DNA of 64,000 bases from Ferruginibacter sp. (GTDB lineage Bacteria > Bacteroidota > Bacteroidia > Chitinophagales > Chitinophagaceae), in assembly GCA_013141115.1 (NCBI GenBank), contig JABFRP010000001.1, positions 664,375 to 728,374 of the forward strand, written 5' to 3'. The notes under the pieces are model-generated. The model was not told the origin of the DNA and did not search any database. It saw only the letters and a program-made list of their open reading frames with translations. Position 1 is the stretch's first letter. The number at the start of each line of letters is the position of its first letter. The position numbers and the translations under genes were made by a program. Of this stretch, positions 28,147 through 37,214 are shown piece by piece.

Positions 28147-28169
28147 AATACTACAATTAAAAAAAGCAA

Positions 28170-29504
28170 TCAGATGCCAGTGTAATTACCGGGTGTAATT
28201 GCTTTCAACTCTTTTTTTATAGCTCCCGAAACTTTTAAAGTAGCAATAAATTGATGGATCGCTTTTTTATCAATGGCAGTTTTACCCCTGGTTAATTCTT
28301 TTAAGGCTTCATACGGGTTGGGATAATTTTCCCGGCGTAAAATAGTTTGAATGGCTTCGGCAACAACGGCCCAGTTATTTTCAAGGTCTTCTTTTAATTT
28401 AGCTTCGTTCAACACCAACTTACTCAAACCTTTTTCAATTGATTTTAAGGACAAAATAGTATGCGCTACGGGAGTGCCGACATTTCTTAAAACAGTACTG
28501 TCGGTTAAATCTCTTTGCAATCGGCTGATAGGTAACTTGGCAGACAGGTGTTCCAGCAAAGCATTGGCAATGCCTAAATTACCTTCTGCATTTTCAAAAT
28601 CAATGGGGTTTACTTTATGTGGCATGGCGCTGCTGCCAATTTCGCCTTTAATGGTTTTTTGTTTAAAGTAATCTATGCTGATGTAATTCCAGATGTCTCT
28701 GCAAAAATCTATAAAAATGGTATTGATCCTTTTTATAGCATCAAAATGTGCAGCCAGTACATCATAGTGTTCTATTTGTGTGGTGTATTGCTGGCGCTGC
28801 AGGCCTAATTTGATTTCGGTAAAATCGTTGGCAAATTTTACCCAGTTGTATTTTGGATACGCTACATGATGGGCATTAAAGTTACCGGTGGCACCACCAA
28901 ATTTTGCGGTAAAAGGTATGTAGCTGAATAATTGAATTTGATTTTCTAAACGCTCTGCAAACACCATCAACTCTTTGCCTAACCTGGTGGGGGATGCAGG
29001 TTGGCCGTGAGTACGGGCAAGCATAGACACATTTTTATACGCTACGGCCAATTTGCCAATAGCAGTTTGAAGGTTGATAACTGCGGGCAGGTATTCCTGC
29101 TCAATACTGTTTTTCCAAAGTAATGGAATGGCGGTATTATTAATATCCTGGGAGGTTAATCCGAAATGCACCCATTCTTTTAAATGAAGGGCACCAGCTT
29201 TTTCCAGTTGTGCTTTTAAAAAATATTCTACTGCCTTTACATCATGGTTGGTAATGGTTTCCGTTTTTTTTATTTCAGCCGCATCTTCCAGCGAAAAATT
29301 GGATACTACATCATGCAGCTGTTTTTTTAGTTGGGCATCTGCTTTAAAAAATTTCTTTTCAGCCAGAAATAAAAAATATTCTACTTCTACCAGCACCCGG
29401 TATTTAATTAAAGCATATTCGCTAAAATATTCATCTAAATGCTGCAGTTGTTTGCGGTATCTGCCATCAATAGGAGAGATGGCGGTTAATTGATTTAAAT
29501 CCAT
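28170..29504 (-). CDS. purB: Adenylosuccinate lyase
   Basis: A 444-residue fumarase/aspartase-superfamily enzyme acting twice in purine synthesis (SAICAR to AICAR, adenylosuccinate to AMP). The signature GSSAMPHKVNP is present (about residue 285), with the catalytic-site HFGLTSQDINNT and ARTHGQPASPTRLGKEL. A TTG at 29528 is in frame, but ATG 29504 gives the standard MDLNQLTAISPIDGRY start. It is divergent from mqnA with very little space between them. Confidence 0.95.
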   Translation of the reverse strand: MDLNQLTAISPIDGRYRKQLQHLDEYFSEYALIKYRVLVEVEYFLFLAEKKFFKADAQLKKQLHDVVSNFSLEDAAEIKKTETITNHDVKAVEYFLKAQLEKAGALHLKEWVHFGLTSQDINNTAIPLLWKNSIEQEYLPAVINLQTAIGKLAVAYKNVSMLARTHGQPASPTRLGKELMVFAERLENQIQLFSYIPFTAKFGGATGNFNAHHVAYPKYNWVKFANDFTEIKLGLQRQQYTTQIEHYDVLAAHFDAIKRINTIFIDFCRDIWNYISIDYFKQKTIKGEIGSSAMPHKVNPIDFENAEGNLGIANALLEHLSAKLPISRLQRDLTDSTVLRNVGTPVAHTILSLKSIEKGLSKLVLNEAKLKEDLENNWAVVAEAIQTILRRENYPNPYEALKELTRGKTAIDKKAIHQFIATLKVSGAIKKELKAITPGNYTGI

Positions 29505-29514
29505 GGTGTTGCTG

Positions 29515-29533
29515 TAAATTTGTGGCAAAAATA
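29515..29533. promoter_or_regulatory. Overlapping divergent -7 elements of mqnA and purB
   Basis: TAAATTTG on the plus strand (29515-29522) points to mqnA, with a TTG 22 bases upstream (29490). TATTTTTG on the minus strand (29533-29526) points to purB, whose ATG is 21 bases downstream; no clear -33 TTG is seen for it. Confidence 0.45.
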
Positions 29534-30295
29534 CAGGAATTGATACAGAAGATTAAAATTGGAGCAGTAAGTTACTTAAATACCAAACCCCTGATATACG
29601 GATTTGAAAATGGAATGATGAAGGAAGAAACGGAATTTATATTCGATTTCCCCTCTAATATTGCTCAACAGTTACTAACTAACCAAATTGACGTTGGCCT
29701 TGTTCCGGTAGCCGTGTTGCCAACAATGAAAGAATACCATTTGATCAGCGATTATTGTATAGGCTGCGACGGTGCTGTGGCAAGCGTTTGCCTTTTTAGT
29801 GACGTACCTCTGCAAAATATTGAAAAGATTTTATTGGATTATCAGAGCCGTACTTCCGTTGCACTTTTAAAAATATTATTGAAAGAGCACTGGAAAATTG
29901 CACCGGAATTAATTGTTACTGAAAAGGGGTTTGAACAAAATATCAGTGGCACCACGGCAGGGCTTGTGATTGGCGACCGGGCTTTTAAGCAGATTCCGTT
30001 ATTTACCTTTAATTACGACCTTGGCCTTGCGTGGAAAGATATGACGGGGCTGCCATTTGTATTTGCGGCCTGGGTGGCCAATAAAAAAATGCCGGCAGAT
30101 TTTTTAACATCTTTTAATAAAGCTACGGCAGAGGGGATGAAGCATATTGATGAAATAGTTGCCCGGAATAAATTTGATGCTTATGACCTTCATCAATACT
30201 ATACCCGGAATATTACCTATCTAATGGACGAAACTAAACTTAAGGGGCTTGAATTATTTTTACAAAAATTGGGCAAGCTTGCCATTATGGTTTGA
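29522..30295 (+). CDS. mqnA: Chorismate dehydratase MqnA (futalosine menaquinone pathway)
   Basis: A 257-residue periplasmic-binding-protein-like enzyme that converts chorismate to 3-enolpyruvylbenzoate, the first step of the futalosine route to menaquinone. The family hallmark IGAVSYLNTKPLIYGFE is at the N-terminus and SDYCIGCDGAVASVCLFS follows at about residue 78. Two starts are possible: GTG 29522, or TTG 29540 (MIQKIKIGAVSYLN), which fits the usual N-terminal length. A -7 box ends at 29522, so the GTG would lie upstream of the transcript; the TTG may be real. The 3' end overlaps the convergent flippase gene by 11 bp. Confidence 0.9.
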   Translation: MAKIQELIQKIKIGAVSYLNTKPLIYGFENGMMKEETEFIFDFPSNIAQQLLTNQIDVGLVPVAVLPTMKEYHLISDYCIGCDGAVASVCLFSDVPLQNIEKILLDYQSRTSVALLKILLKEHWKIAPELIVTEKGFEQNISGTTAGLVIGDRAFKQIPLFTFNYDLGLAWKDMTGLPFVFAAWVANKKMPADFLTSFNKATAEGMKHIDEIVARNKFDAYDLHQYYTRNITYLMDETKLKGLELFLQKLGKLAIMV

Positions 30296-31790
30296 TGTTT
30301 TTTATCTTCAGGCGCTGTAATAAATTTGCAGCAATCGGTTTCAGATCGGGAGATATATTGCGCCAGTAAAAAGTTACTATAAATATCCCTGCAAAAAGAA
30401 CGGTTCTTAATACCATACCGGCTATACCTTCCATTTTACCGAAGAGTAAATAGCACAGCAGGTAATCTATAGCGGAGATAGCTATCACTTCAATTGTTTT
30501 TAAGGAGAAAGGTTGCATGTTAAATTTCTTCCATAAAAATACATAACGAACAGCATTGTATACTGTAAAGGAAATGATATTGGCAATAGCAGGGCCCAAA
30601 ATGGCATACTTTACTGTAAGGAAATAACTTAATGGAATGATCAATGCAGTAAGCAAAAGGCTGGTCCATAATTCAAATCTCCAGTAAGTGCTGGTGCCTA
30701 TGATCTGCGCATTTACGCCGGTGCCCATTTCAATAATCGTTACCATGCCCAGTAAAAAAAACACCCATCTGCCTTCCAGGTAATCGGGGTGGATACCAAA
30801 AAAATTAATTGCCTGCGTAAAATTGAGCCAGATGCAAAAAAAAGCAAAAAGGGCAAAGCTAAGCAGGTTAATGGAAGAACGTTTGTAAATACGGTCGATC
30901 TCCTCCAGTTGCTTATTTTTCCATGCCCTGGATAGTACAGGTATTGTAATGGCAATGATACTCCTTAGCGGCACCTGCAATACTGATACCATGTACGCCG
31001 CCAACCCGAATATAGCTGCTTTGCCCAGGTTTTGTTTCGATGCTAACACTAGCCCGTCGATAGTTTGCCTGAGTGCTCCAACAACAACAACAATAACTGT
31101 GAGTGCCAGCATAGCAAATATCTTTTTCCTGAATTTTTTAGTAACACGTGAGATACTGAAAGCCAGCCATAATCTTTTTTCGAGGTACAGGTTAATTAAG
31201 AGGATAATGATGATGACACCGTATTGAAAAGAAAATAGTTGAATAAAAGTTTTAAAGCTGATCAGATCGAATATCTTCAAAAGAATGATCACTGAAGTAT
31301 AAAGTCTTAAGACTGTTTCCCTGAGTATTCCTGTAAAAACGCCTTTATTAAAACCGTACGAATAAGCTTCCAGAATACCGTATATCAGCATCAAAAAAGC
31401 CATGGGCAATGACCAGTAAAAATATTGTACCAGGAGCAATGAGTTAGTGCTGAATTTTCTTATGATGACCGGTTCAAAAAGCAAAGCACAGGTAGTGGTA
31501 ATGGCAAATCCGCAGAATGCAACTATAAGACTTACCGTTAATATATCATTTTTTTTAGGCGATAAGTTGTCTTCGTAATAAGGAAAGAATTTATAGAGGA
31601 AGGAAGTAATACCCAAGGTGGAGAAAGAATACAATAACAGTCCCACTTCCAGCATCACCCGGGTTAGTCCATTCTCATCGGTAGAGAACCAAGCCTTATG
31701 CGTAAGGAAATAGGTATTGATCGCCCCGATGACAAAGCCTGCATAGATCCATATGGAAGATTTTAAACTTTTTTTACGTATTTGAGACAT
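30285..31790 (-). CDS. Polysaccharide flippase, Wzx-like (MVF/MOP superfamily)
   Basis: A 501-residue inner-membrane protein with about 14 predicted helices spread over the whole length (WIYAGFVIGAINTYFLTH, IAFCGFAITTTCALLFE-like segments, AIITIPVLSR loop). The pattern fits oligosaccharide-lipid flippases (Wzx/RfbX) that turn undecaprenyl-linked units to the periplasmic face. It opens the polysaccharide region. Its start lies beside an 870-bp gap without genes. The family is recognised by topology and overall sequence character; the exported sugar is unknown. Confidence 0.8.
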   Translation of the reverse strand: MSQIRKKSLKSSIWIYAGFVIGAINTYFLTHKAWFSTDENGLTRVMLEVGLLLYSFSTLGITSFLYKFFPYYEDNLSPKKNDILTVSLIVAFCGFAITTTCALLFEPVIIRKFSTNSLLLVQYFYWSLPMAFLMLIYGILEAYSYGFNKGVFTGILRETVLRLYTSVIILLKIFDLISFKTFIQLFSFQYGVIIIILLINLYLEKRLWLAFSISRVTKKFRKKIFAMLALTVIVVVVGALRQTIDGLVLASKQNLGKAAIFGLAAYMVSVLQVPLRSIIAITIPVLSRAWKNKQLEEIDRIYKRSSINLLSFALFAFFCIWLNFTQAINFFGIHPDYLEGRWVFFLLGMVTIIEMGTGVNAQIIGTSTYWRFELWTSLLLTALIIPLSYFLTVKYAILGPAIANIISFTVYNAVRYVFLWKKFNMQPFSLKTIEVIAISAIDYLLCYLLFGKMEGIAGMVLRTVLFAGIFIVTFYWRNISPDLKPIAANLLQRLKIKNIKP

Positions 31791-32659
31791 TAAATGGGAA
31801 GCTTGGATGGCCTTAAAAAGATTTTTACGAAATTATTGATATTCAATTTAACAATGCTTTTTAAAATAAGACAATGAAGGTAGTAGTATTTTTCGGAGGG
31901 CTGGCGAACGAATTAGATACTAAACAGATATACGTTGCAAGCCAATGGCGGAAACCATGCCTTCAATTGCTTATACTGTTGCAAAAGGTAATTTACGCAG
32001 GTAATTGCAGGTGCAACATGATTTTTATTTTAAATGGGCCAGTTTATTTTACATCTATGGAGCAGGACAAAATTCAAATTCCTTACTTTAGCAGCTGGAC
32101 AGGTGCTTGCTAATAATGATGCTGGCTTTAATAAGAGTGTGGGAGAACACAGGTGAGTTTTTGCCAGTAAAAAAAGTGGCGGAAAGTATTATTGCTTGGG
32201 GTTAAGTTGCAAAATTCTATAACCGGCATTATTAATTGCTGCAGCAGTATACCAATAAAAGTAAAAGGCTTTGCAGCTAATTATTTAAAAGAAAAACAGA
32301 GTAGTATTGTCTTAATCTTGGTACTTTCACTATGTGGATTATGAGCCGATGGAGTTATGGGAGATGAAGCAAAACTTAAGTCGTTAGTTGGGGTACGATA
32401 TTTTTGCCTATTTTTACAACTGTTTTGGTAGGCTACTAGTGACACTGTTTGTACAAAAAGAATATTTCTGATTAGCCTAAAAAAAGTTTACTGAGAATAG
32501 CTTTAGTACGGGCCGCTTTTTACAATTATATAAAATGTAAATTTCCTAGGAAAAAGTAATACATAATAAATACTCTCAGGAGATTTTAGAGACTAATATA
32601 AGAACACCAGGATAGCCGAAAACTGCAATATTTGAAAGAGTAGGCAAAAAATTTTAAAA
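31791..32659. other. Gene-free stretch with possible gene relics
   Basis: No convincing gene in 869 bp. A 79-codon frame at 31874..32113 begins MKVVVFFGGLANEL, which faintly recalls GT11 glycosyltransferase N-termini (FLGGLGNQM), but the sense is lost at once. Further on, short frame-shifted pieces such as EFLPVKKVAESIIAWG (about 32154-32204) and IKVKGFAANYLKEK (about 32255-32296) look protein-like. I read it as decayed coding DNA, with low confidence. Confidence 0.35.
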
Positions 32660-33079
32660 ATGAAAACAAATGTCTTTTTAAATTTAATAGTAGTATCAGC
32701 TATTTTATTTATTTATGTCTCTTGTAAAAAAGAGAATACCCAAGTAACAACACCTTCTAAATGCGACTCAGTTTGTATAGTTACAGGGTCTTATAATGGA
32801 ACTTACACAAATCAGCTTAACCAAACTGCACAATTAGCTTTTGTATTGGGGAATAATGGTTTTTTTACCGGTGCAGCCACATTGGCAGTATCATCAACTA
32901 GTTTTGGAGGTTATTCAAACACTTGTGATAGTCTAAAAATGCAATCTTGGAATTCTATTAATAGTAGTTATTACTCTTTTGCTGGAAAATTTTCATCCAA
33001 CAGAACGGTAGTGACTGGGGTTTATAAAAATTTGACAACAATTTCAGAAGTCGGAACTTTTTCAGTAGTTAGACAATAA
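32660..33079 (+). CDS. Small hypothetical lipoprotein
   Basis: A 139-residue protein with a lipoprotein signal: hydrophobic NLIVVSAILFIYV and lipobox VSC (Cys about residue 22), then KKE. The mature part is short, Ser/Thr/Asn-rich and beta-strand-like (SYNGTYTNQLNQTAQLAFVL, FSSNRTVVTGVYKN), resembling lipocalin-like or small beta-barrel lipoproteins of Bacteroidota. No function can be assigned. It is isolated between a degraded stretch and genes on the opposite strand. Confidence 0.65.
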   Translation: MKTNVFLNLIVVSAILFIYVSCKKENTQVTTPSKCDSVCIVTGSYNGTYTNQLNQTAQLAFVLGNNGFFTGAATLAVSSTSFGGYSNTCDSLKMQSWNSINSSYYSFAGKFSSNRTVVTGVYKNLTTISEVGTFSVVRQ

Positions 33080-33174
33080 ACAATTTTTAAAACTATTAAA
33101 AAGTACCGCATAAGAAAATGACAGGTTCATAATTTATTCTGGGTGCTGTTGGGCAACTGCTTTTAAAAACAAAA

Positions 33175-33936
33175 TTACAATCCCGTATTGCTATATTTTG
33201 CCACTACCCACCCATCAGCTAAACTTTCATTCAATATTTTAAAATTACCCGATTCCCTGATAAATTGTAAACTCCTGAAATGTTTTAAATGATGAATGTC
33301 GTCTAAGATAATAATAAATTCAGCGTCTGCTAAATATTCAAGTACCGTCTTAAATTCTAAAAAGCCAATTCCGCCGGCTGAGTCAAGTAAAATAAGGGAA
33401 GTTTGTTTTTGAACTTTTGGTAACAAAGTATCAAACACATTTTTGGTGAATGTTGAATATTTTTTTGCCCCCCCGAACATTGATAAAAAAAAGGGCTTCT
33501 TTTTTTCTGTTTTAGATAATTGCCCGTTAATTTCATTAAGGTAGAATTCAACAGGATTATTTAACGTGTCAATATATACGTCCGGGTAATTGCTGTGATT
33601 TTTTATAGCATCGTCATTTTCTATAAAAGAGATCGCTTTATTGTGATCAACTGATAAACCCCAAATTGGCTGAATAAATTTATATTTTTTCAAGTTCTTT
33701 TTTGCAATAGTATAAAAACGATAGTCTACTTCAATAGTGTAAAAACATTCTATGTCAACTTTGTTTCTTACAACTGATTCAGCGATCGTGGTAGTGGATC
33801 CGGTTCCTTTAAATGTTCCGCTTTCAATAATTGTTGTAATTACATTGTCCCTGAAGATACCATCAATGGTATTCAAAAACTTTTCATCTTTCGACATGCT
33901 TATTGAACTTCTCGGGTATGCAGCATAATCTTTCAT
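33175..33936 (-). CDS. SAM-methyltransferase-fold protein of unknown target
   Basis: A 253-residue cytoplasmic protein starting at ATG 33936. The segments TIIESGTFKGTGSTTTIAES (a motif-I-like loop), CFYTIEVDYRFYTIAKKNL and LILLDSAGGIG with IILDDIHHLKHFRSL fit the class I methyltransferase fold of the cephalosporin-hydroxylase/TylF-like or Methyltransf_24 groups often found in glycan clusters. The classical GxGxG is modified (SGTFKGTG). Target unknown; a sugar methyl group is the contextual guess because it precedes FkbM and glycosyltransferase genes on the same strand. Confidence 0.55.
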   Translation of the reverse strand: MKDYAAYPRSSISMSKDEKFLNTIDGIFRDNVITTIIESGTFKGTGSTTTIAESVVRNKVDIECFYTIEVDYRFYTIAKKNLKKYKFIQPIWGLSVDHNKAISFIENDDAIKNHSNYPDVYIDTLNNPVEFYLNEINGQLSKTEKKKPFFLSMFGGAKKYSTFTKNVFDTLLPKVQKQTSLILLDSAGGIGFLEFKTVLEYLADAEFIIILDDIHHLKHFRSLQFIRESGNFKILNESLADGWVVAKYSNTGL

Positions 33937-34032
33937 GTTGTTATTTTTTATTTAGATACTGATCTTTAATTATTAACTTAATGAGCAAAATAATACATTT
34001 TAAAATACCAGGCATTATAGTTATGTTTACCA

Positions 34033-34947
34033 CTAATTCTCTGGGGGGAAATTTAAGAACTCATCCAGAATATCGGAATCCAGGGAGTGAAAAATACATA
34101 TGTCGTAATGTGGGATCAACCCCTTTTCTCCATCGGCATAATCATGAAGTTGTTTAATGATATCTTTTTGTGATAAGGTCGTATGTACAACACAACGGTT
34201 ATGATTATCAAGAATCGCAATCCTATCGTACCCATAATTAGCCATGGAGAACAAAGTAGGAAGCCCCATTTCACCAATGGTATCCATATTTTCCCTGTTA
34301 TACTCAAAAAAGAGGACAGGTTTAAATTCCGCTATTGTTTTTAAAGCCCCTCTCAGGATAATAGTATCATATCCCTCAGCATCAACTTTTATAAGTTTAA
34401 CTTTTTTTGAACGGCCAAATTTACTCACTGTTAACACGTCATCCAGCGTCTTAAAGTTTAAAACTTTACTGTTGCCACTATTCGATTCCTTAGGGATAAT
34501 GGTGGTATTCCATCCTTCTTTTAACATATCAACAGATTGTTCTTTACTTTCTTCTCCTAAAAACTGATTGATGATCTCAAGCTGTTCAAATAAAGGAGCA
34601 TTTTTTTGCAAAAAACTATAAGTAAATTCATCACCCTCAACAGCAATTATCGGAATATTAACAGCAGATCTAACCACTGCTACAGTATCACCAACATTTG
34701 CTCCTACATCAAGCATCACTGCATCAGGATACTTTTTTAATATTATACCAGCAAGCTGTCCTAATTTGATGTTGTATTTTGGAAAACGTTCATAATGTCT
34801 TACAAGGGGGTTATTGCCCGGCATGCTTAAAATAAAATTTCCAACGTTTACCTTGTGGGTCTTATTGCGATCTCCACGATACTCAGTGCTTGTCCTGATG
34901 ATCTCGTATCCAAATTTATTAAACAGTCTCCTGATAATTTTTCTCAT
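34033..34947 (-). CDS. FkbM-family methyltransferase
   Basis: A 304-residue class I SAM-dependent methyltransferase. Motif I is VMLDVGANVGDTVAVV (about residue 72), motif II follows at IIAVEGDEFTYSF, and LIKVDAEGYDTIILRGA (about 186) is the FkbM hallmark; FEYNREN lies near the end of the domain. Family members O-methylate sugars or antibiotics, and in this setting a surface-glycan methylation is likely. It lies 17 bp downstream of the GT9-like gene, indicating one transcript. Confidence 0.85.
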   Translation of the reverse strand: MRKIIRRLFNKFGYEIIRTSTEYRGDRNKTHKVNVGNFILSMPGNNPLVRHYERFPKYNIKLGQLAGIILKKYPDAVMLDVGANVGDTVAVVRSAVNIPIIAVEGDEFTYSFLQKNAPLFEQLEIINQFLGEESKEQSVDMLKEGWNTTIIPKESNSGNSKVLNFKTLDDVLTVSKFGRSKKVKLIKVDAEGYDTIILRGALKTIAEFKPVLFFEYNRENMDTIGEMGLPTLFSMANYGYDRIAILDNHNRCVVHTTLSQKDIIKQLHDYADGEKGLIPHYDICIFHSLDSDILDEFLNFPPEN

Positions 34948-34964
34948 ATTTTAAAATCTCAATT

Positions 34965-35885
34965 TTAAGTCATTAATTTCCTTATAATTTTTTCAAACTG
35001 TTGCTGGTAACAAAAGTCATAACCATTTATACCGTCAACAATCACATTGGGGCTTTCAAAACTAACTTCTAAAGCCCTTCTAACTTTTAGGGCCTCGGCC
35101 AAGGCAAATGGAAAAGATTGATTACCTATAAATAGCCTGCAACCAGATATTATTTTTGCCAATTGCAAAAAATCATCCACAGGCTGGTATAATAAATCAG
35201 GCAATGCTGACTTCATATCTTCATATTCGTCTTGCAGGCCAACAAAAACAAGGTTTCCGTAATCCTTGAGAAATTCGTAAGAAAGTAACGGGGTTCTGTA
35301 ACGAAAACTTCTAGAAATAATAATTTTATTTTTGTAGTCTGTGTCTGATAAAACCTGAAGCCATGGTTCGCTTAAATCGGCCGATATTCCGTATGTTAGA
35401 AATTGCCATCTGGCAATATTGCCCATCCTGTAGTCAAAAGGAAAGGCTCTAAACAAGTCTAAATCGTAATCAACAGGTTGGTTGGTGTATTCATCACAAG
35501 TTAAAAAATTATGCTGGTTTTTTAATAAAGGAGATAGCTGGGCAATGCTTTTAGATGATAAAGTCTTTCCATTTCCATAGTGCTTCAGTTTTGTGCTGTA
35601 GAAAGAATCCTGGTTTGTATTGAGATGCAAAGCTATTTTTTTGTCGCCGGCAAGAACTTTTATTGCTGGAAGGGAGTAAATGATGTCGCCTAATGGCCCG
35701 CTATGCTTAAAATGAACTTCATTTGTATCTATATCTTTGTATAGGTCTATTTTGCCAATGGCGTTTACCGTGTTAATAAACCTTTTATATTTTTGTTTTT
35801 CCGAATATCTTTTTAATATTTTGGTTACTGCCATGACTGTTTGAGGATAATTTTCAAATTTAGAATATTTTAGTGCAATTTGCAT
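34965..35885 (-). CDS. GT9 (heptosyltransferase)-like protein
   Basis: A 306-residue protein with a GT-B-like pattern. The N-terminal HSGPLGDIIYSLPAIKVL corresponds to the GDxxxxxP loop of ADP-heptose:LPS heptosyltransferases. The C-terminal segment has LAKIISGCRLFIGNQSFPFA followed by LAEALKVRR, equivalent to the nucleotide-sugar site where heptosyltransferases read GxDSGxxH; here it reads GNQSFPFA, so the donor site differs. It probably starts a minus-strand operon with FkbM; the divergent glycosyltransferase begins 36 bp away. Confidence 0.7.
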   Translation of the reverse strand: MQIALKYSKFENYPQTVMAVTKILKRYSEKQKYKRFINTVNAIGKIDLYKDIDTNEVHFKHSGPLGDIIYSLPAIKVLAGDKKIALHLNTNQDSFYSTKLKHYGNGKTLSSKSIAQLSPLLKNQHNFLTCDEYTNQPVDYDLDLFRAFPFDYRMGNIARWQFLTYGISADLSEPWLQVLSDTDYKNKIIISRSFRYRTPLLSYEFLKDYGNLVFVGLQDEYEDMKSALPDLLYQPVDDFLQLAKIISGCRLFIGNQSFPFALAEALKVRRALEVSFESPNVIVDGINGYDFCYQQQFEKIIRKLMT

Positions 35886-35921
35886 TTTAAATTTTACTCA
35901 TTATTCAGCTAATCTGCTTTT

Positions 35922-37202
35922 ATGAATGCTGTATTTACCATAGTAGCTAAAAATTATATTGGTTTGGCAAAGGTGCTTGAAAGATCTGCTTTGGCAAATA
36001 GCAACAGTAATTTTTATATTATTGTTGCAGATGAATTTGATAATAACCAAAGAGAAAGATATGAGCTATCCGATAATATTTTAGTTGCAAAAGAAGTATT
36101 AACTATAAATGGTGAGTTGTGGGAAGAGATGGCATTTAAATACAGCCTGGTTGAATTTTGTACCGCTATAAAACCTGCCTGTTTCTCTTATTTTTTTCAG
36201 GAAAAAAAGTATGAGAAGGTAATTTACCTCGATCCGGATATTTACGTATTTAATTCCCTGGAGCCGGTTTTTAATACTTTAGAAAACTGCTCTATTTTAT
36301 TAACACCGCATATTACCACTATGCAAACGCCTTTTAAAGGCGATTATCCCGATCACCTGTTTTTATTAAATGGTACTTTCAACCTTGGCTTTTTGGGTTT
36401 AAAAAAATCAGCAGCAGCAACACAATTGCTTGCATGGTGGGATAACCGTTTGCAAAATGAATGCTTTGCTGATAACGATAAGGGAACCTTAACTGATCAG
36501 AAATGGATGACGATGTTGCCTTCTTTTTTTGCTGCGCCTGTAATGGCGATATCTTTTGATAAGGGATTGAACGTAGCACCATGGAATTACTTTGAAAGAA
36601 AAATAATAAATGTTGAAGGGAAACATTTTGTTGCTGCAAGGGGTAATTCAAATGAGGTTAATCAAACACCATTAGTATTTGTTCATTTTTCTGGTTATGA
36701 TTACAGAAGTTTTAGTGCCAATGTAGTAGCACATAAAAAAGATGATTTTAAAAACTATGATGACCTGGCACCTGTTTTTGAAGAATACGCCACTGCATTA
36801 AAAAACGGCGATATTGAAAAATACATGGGGGAATTATATTCCTATAATCAATTTGAGAATGGCGTTAATATTTTAAGTATACAACGCAGGGTTTTCAGGC
36901 GGCTGCTTGATGAGGGCAAAAGATTTAGTGCTCCGTTTTCGGTTGAAAAAAACTCTTATTACCATTTGCTGGAAAGTAAGAGACTGGTTGATCATTCAAA
37001 AACTTCTGCAGATAAGGTTACTAATAAGACCATTCCGGCTTTTGAAAAAAAGCTTAAATTTATTAATGTCTTTTTAAGAATATTTAAAAGGATGGTTGGT
37101 ATAAGAAAGTACAGCATGTTTATGCGTTTTTTAAAACGCTATGCAAGAGAAGAGAACCAGGTATTTTTAATAGATAAAGAATTGGGTGGAAAAATGCAAT
37201 AA
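35922..37202 (+). CDS. GT-A-fold glycosyltransferase (GT8-like)
   Basis: A 426-residue cytoplasmic enzyme. The N-terminal half (about 1-260) has a GT-A fold: FTIVAKNYIGLAKVLERSAL at the start and the metal/nucleotide motif KVIYLDPDIYVFNSLEP (DPD at about 104). FNLGFLGLKKS follows, as in glycogenin/GT8-type enzymes. Acceptor and donor are unknown. It leads four consecutive plus-strand genes spaced 7-13 bp apart, clearly an operon with an acyltransferase, an epimerase and a GT2. Confidence 0.75.
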   Translation: MNAVFTIVAKNYIGLAKVLERSALANSNSNFYIIVADEFDNNQRERYELSDNILVAKEVLTINGELWEEMAFKYSLVEFCTAIKPACFSYFFQEKKYEKVIYLDPDIYVFNSLEPVFNTLENCSILLTPHITTMQTPFKGDYPDHLFLLNGTFNLGFLGLKKSAAATQLLAWWDNRLQNECFADNDKGTLTDQKWMTMLPSFFAAPVMAISFDKGLNVAPWNYFERKIINVEGKHFVAARGNSNEVNQTPLVFVHFSGYDYRSFSANVVAHKKDDFKNYDDLAPVFEEYATALKNGDIEKYMGELYSYNQFENGVNILSIQRRVFRRLLDEGKRFSAPFSVEKNSYYHLLESKRLVDHSKTSADKVTNKTIPAFEKKLKFINVFLRIFKRMVGIRKYSMFMRFLKRYAREENQVFLIDKELGGKMQ

Positions 37203-37214
37203 AATATATTTACA

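Noticed and set aside
31874..32113. 79-codon plus-strand frame starting MKVVVFFGGLANEL
   Set aside because: Only the first 14 residues look protein-like; the rest has no family sense, so I treat it as a relic at most.
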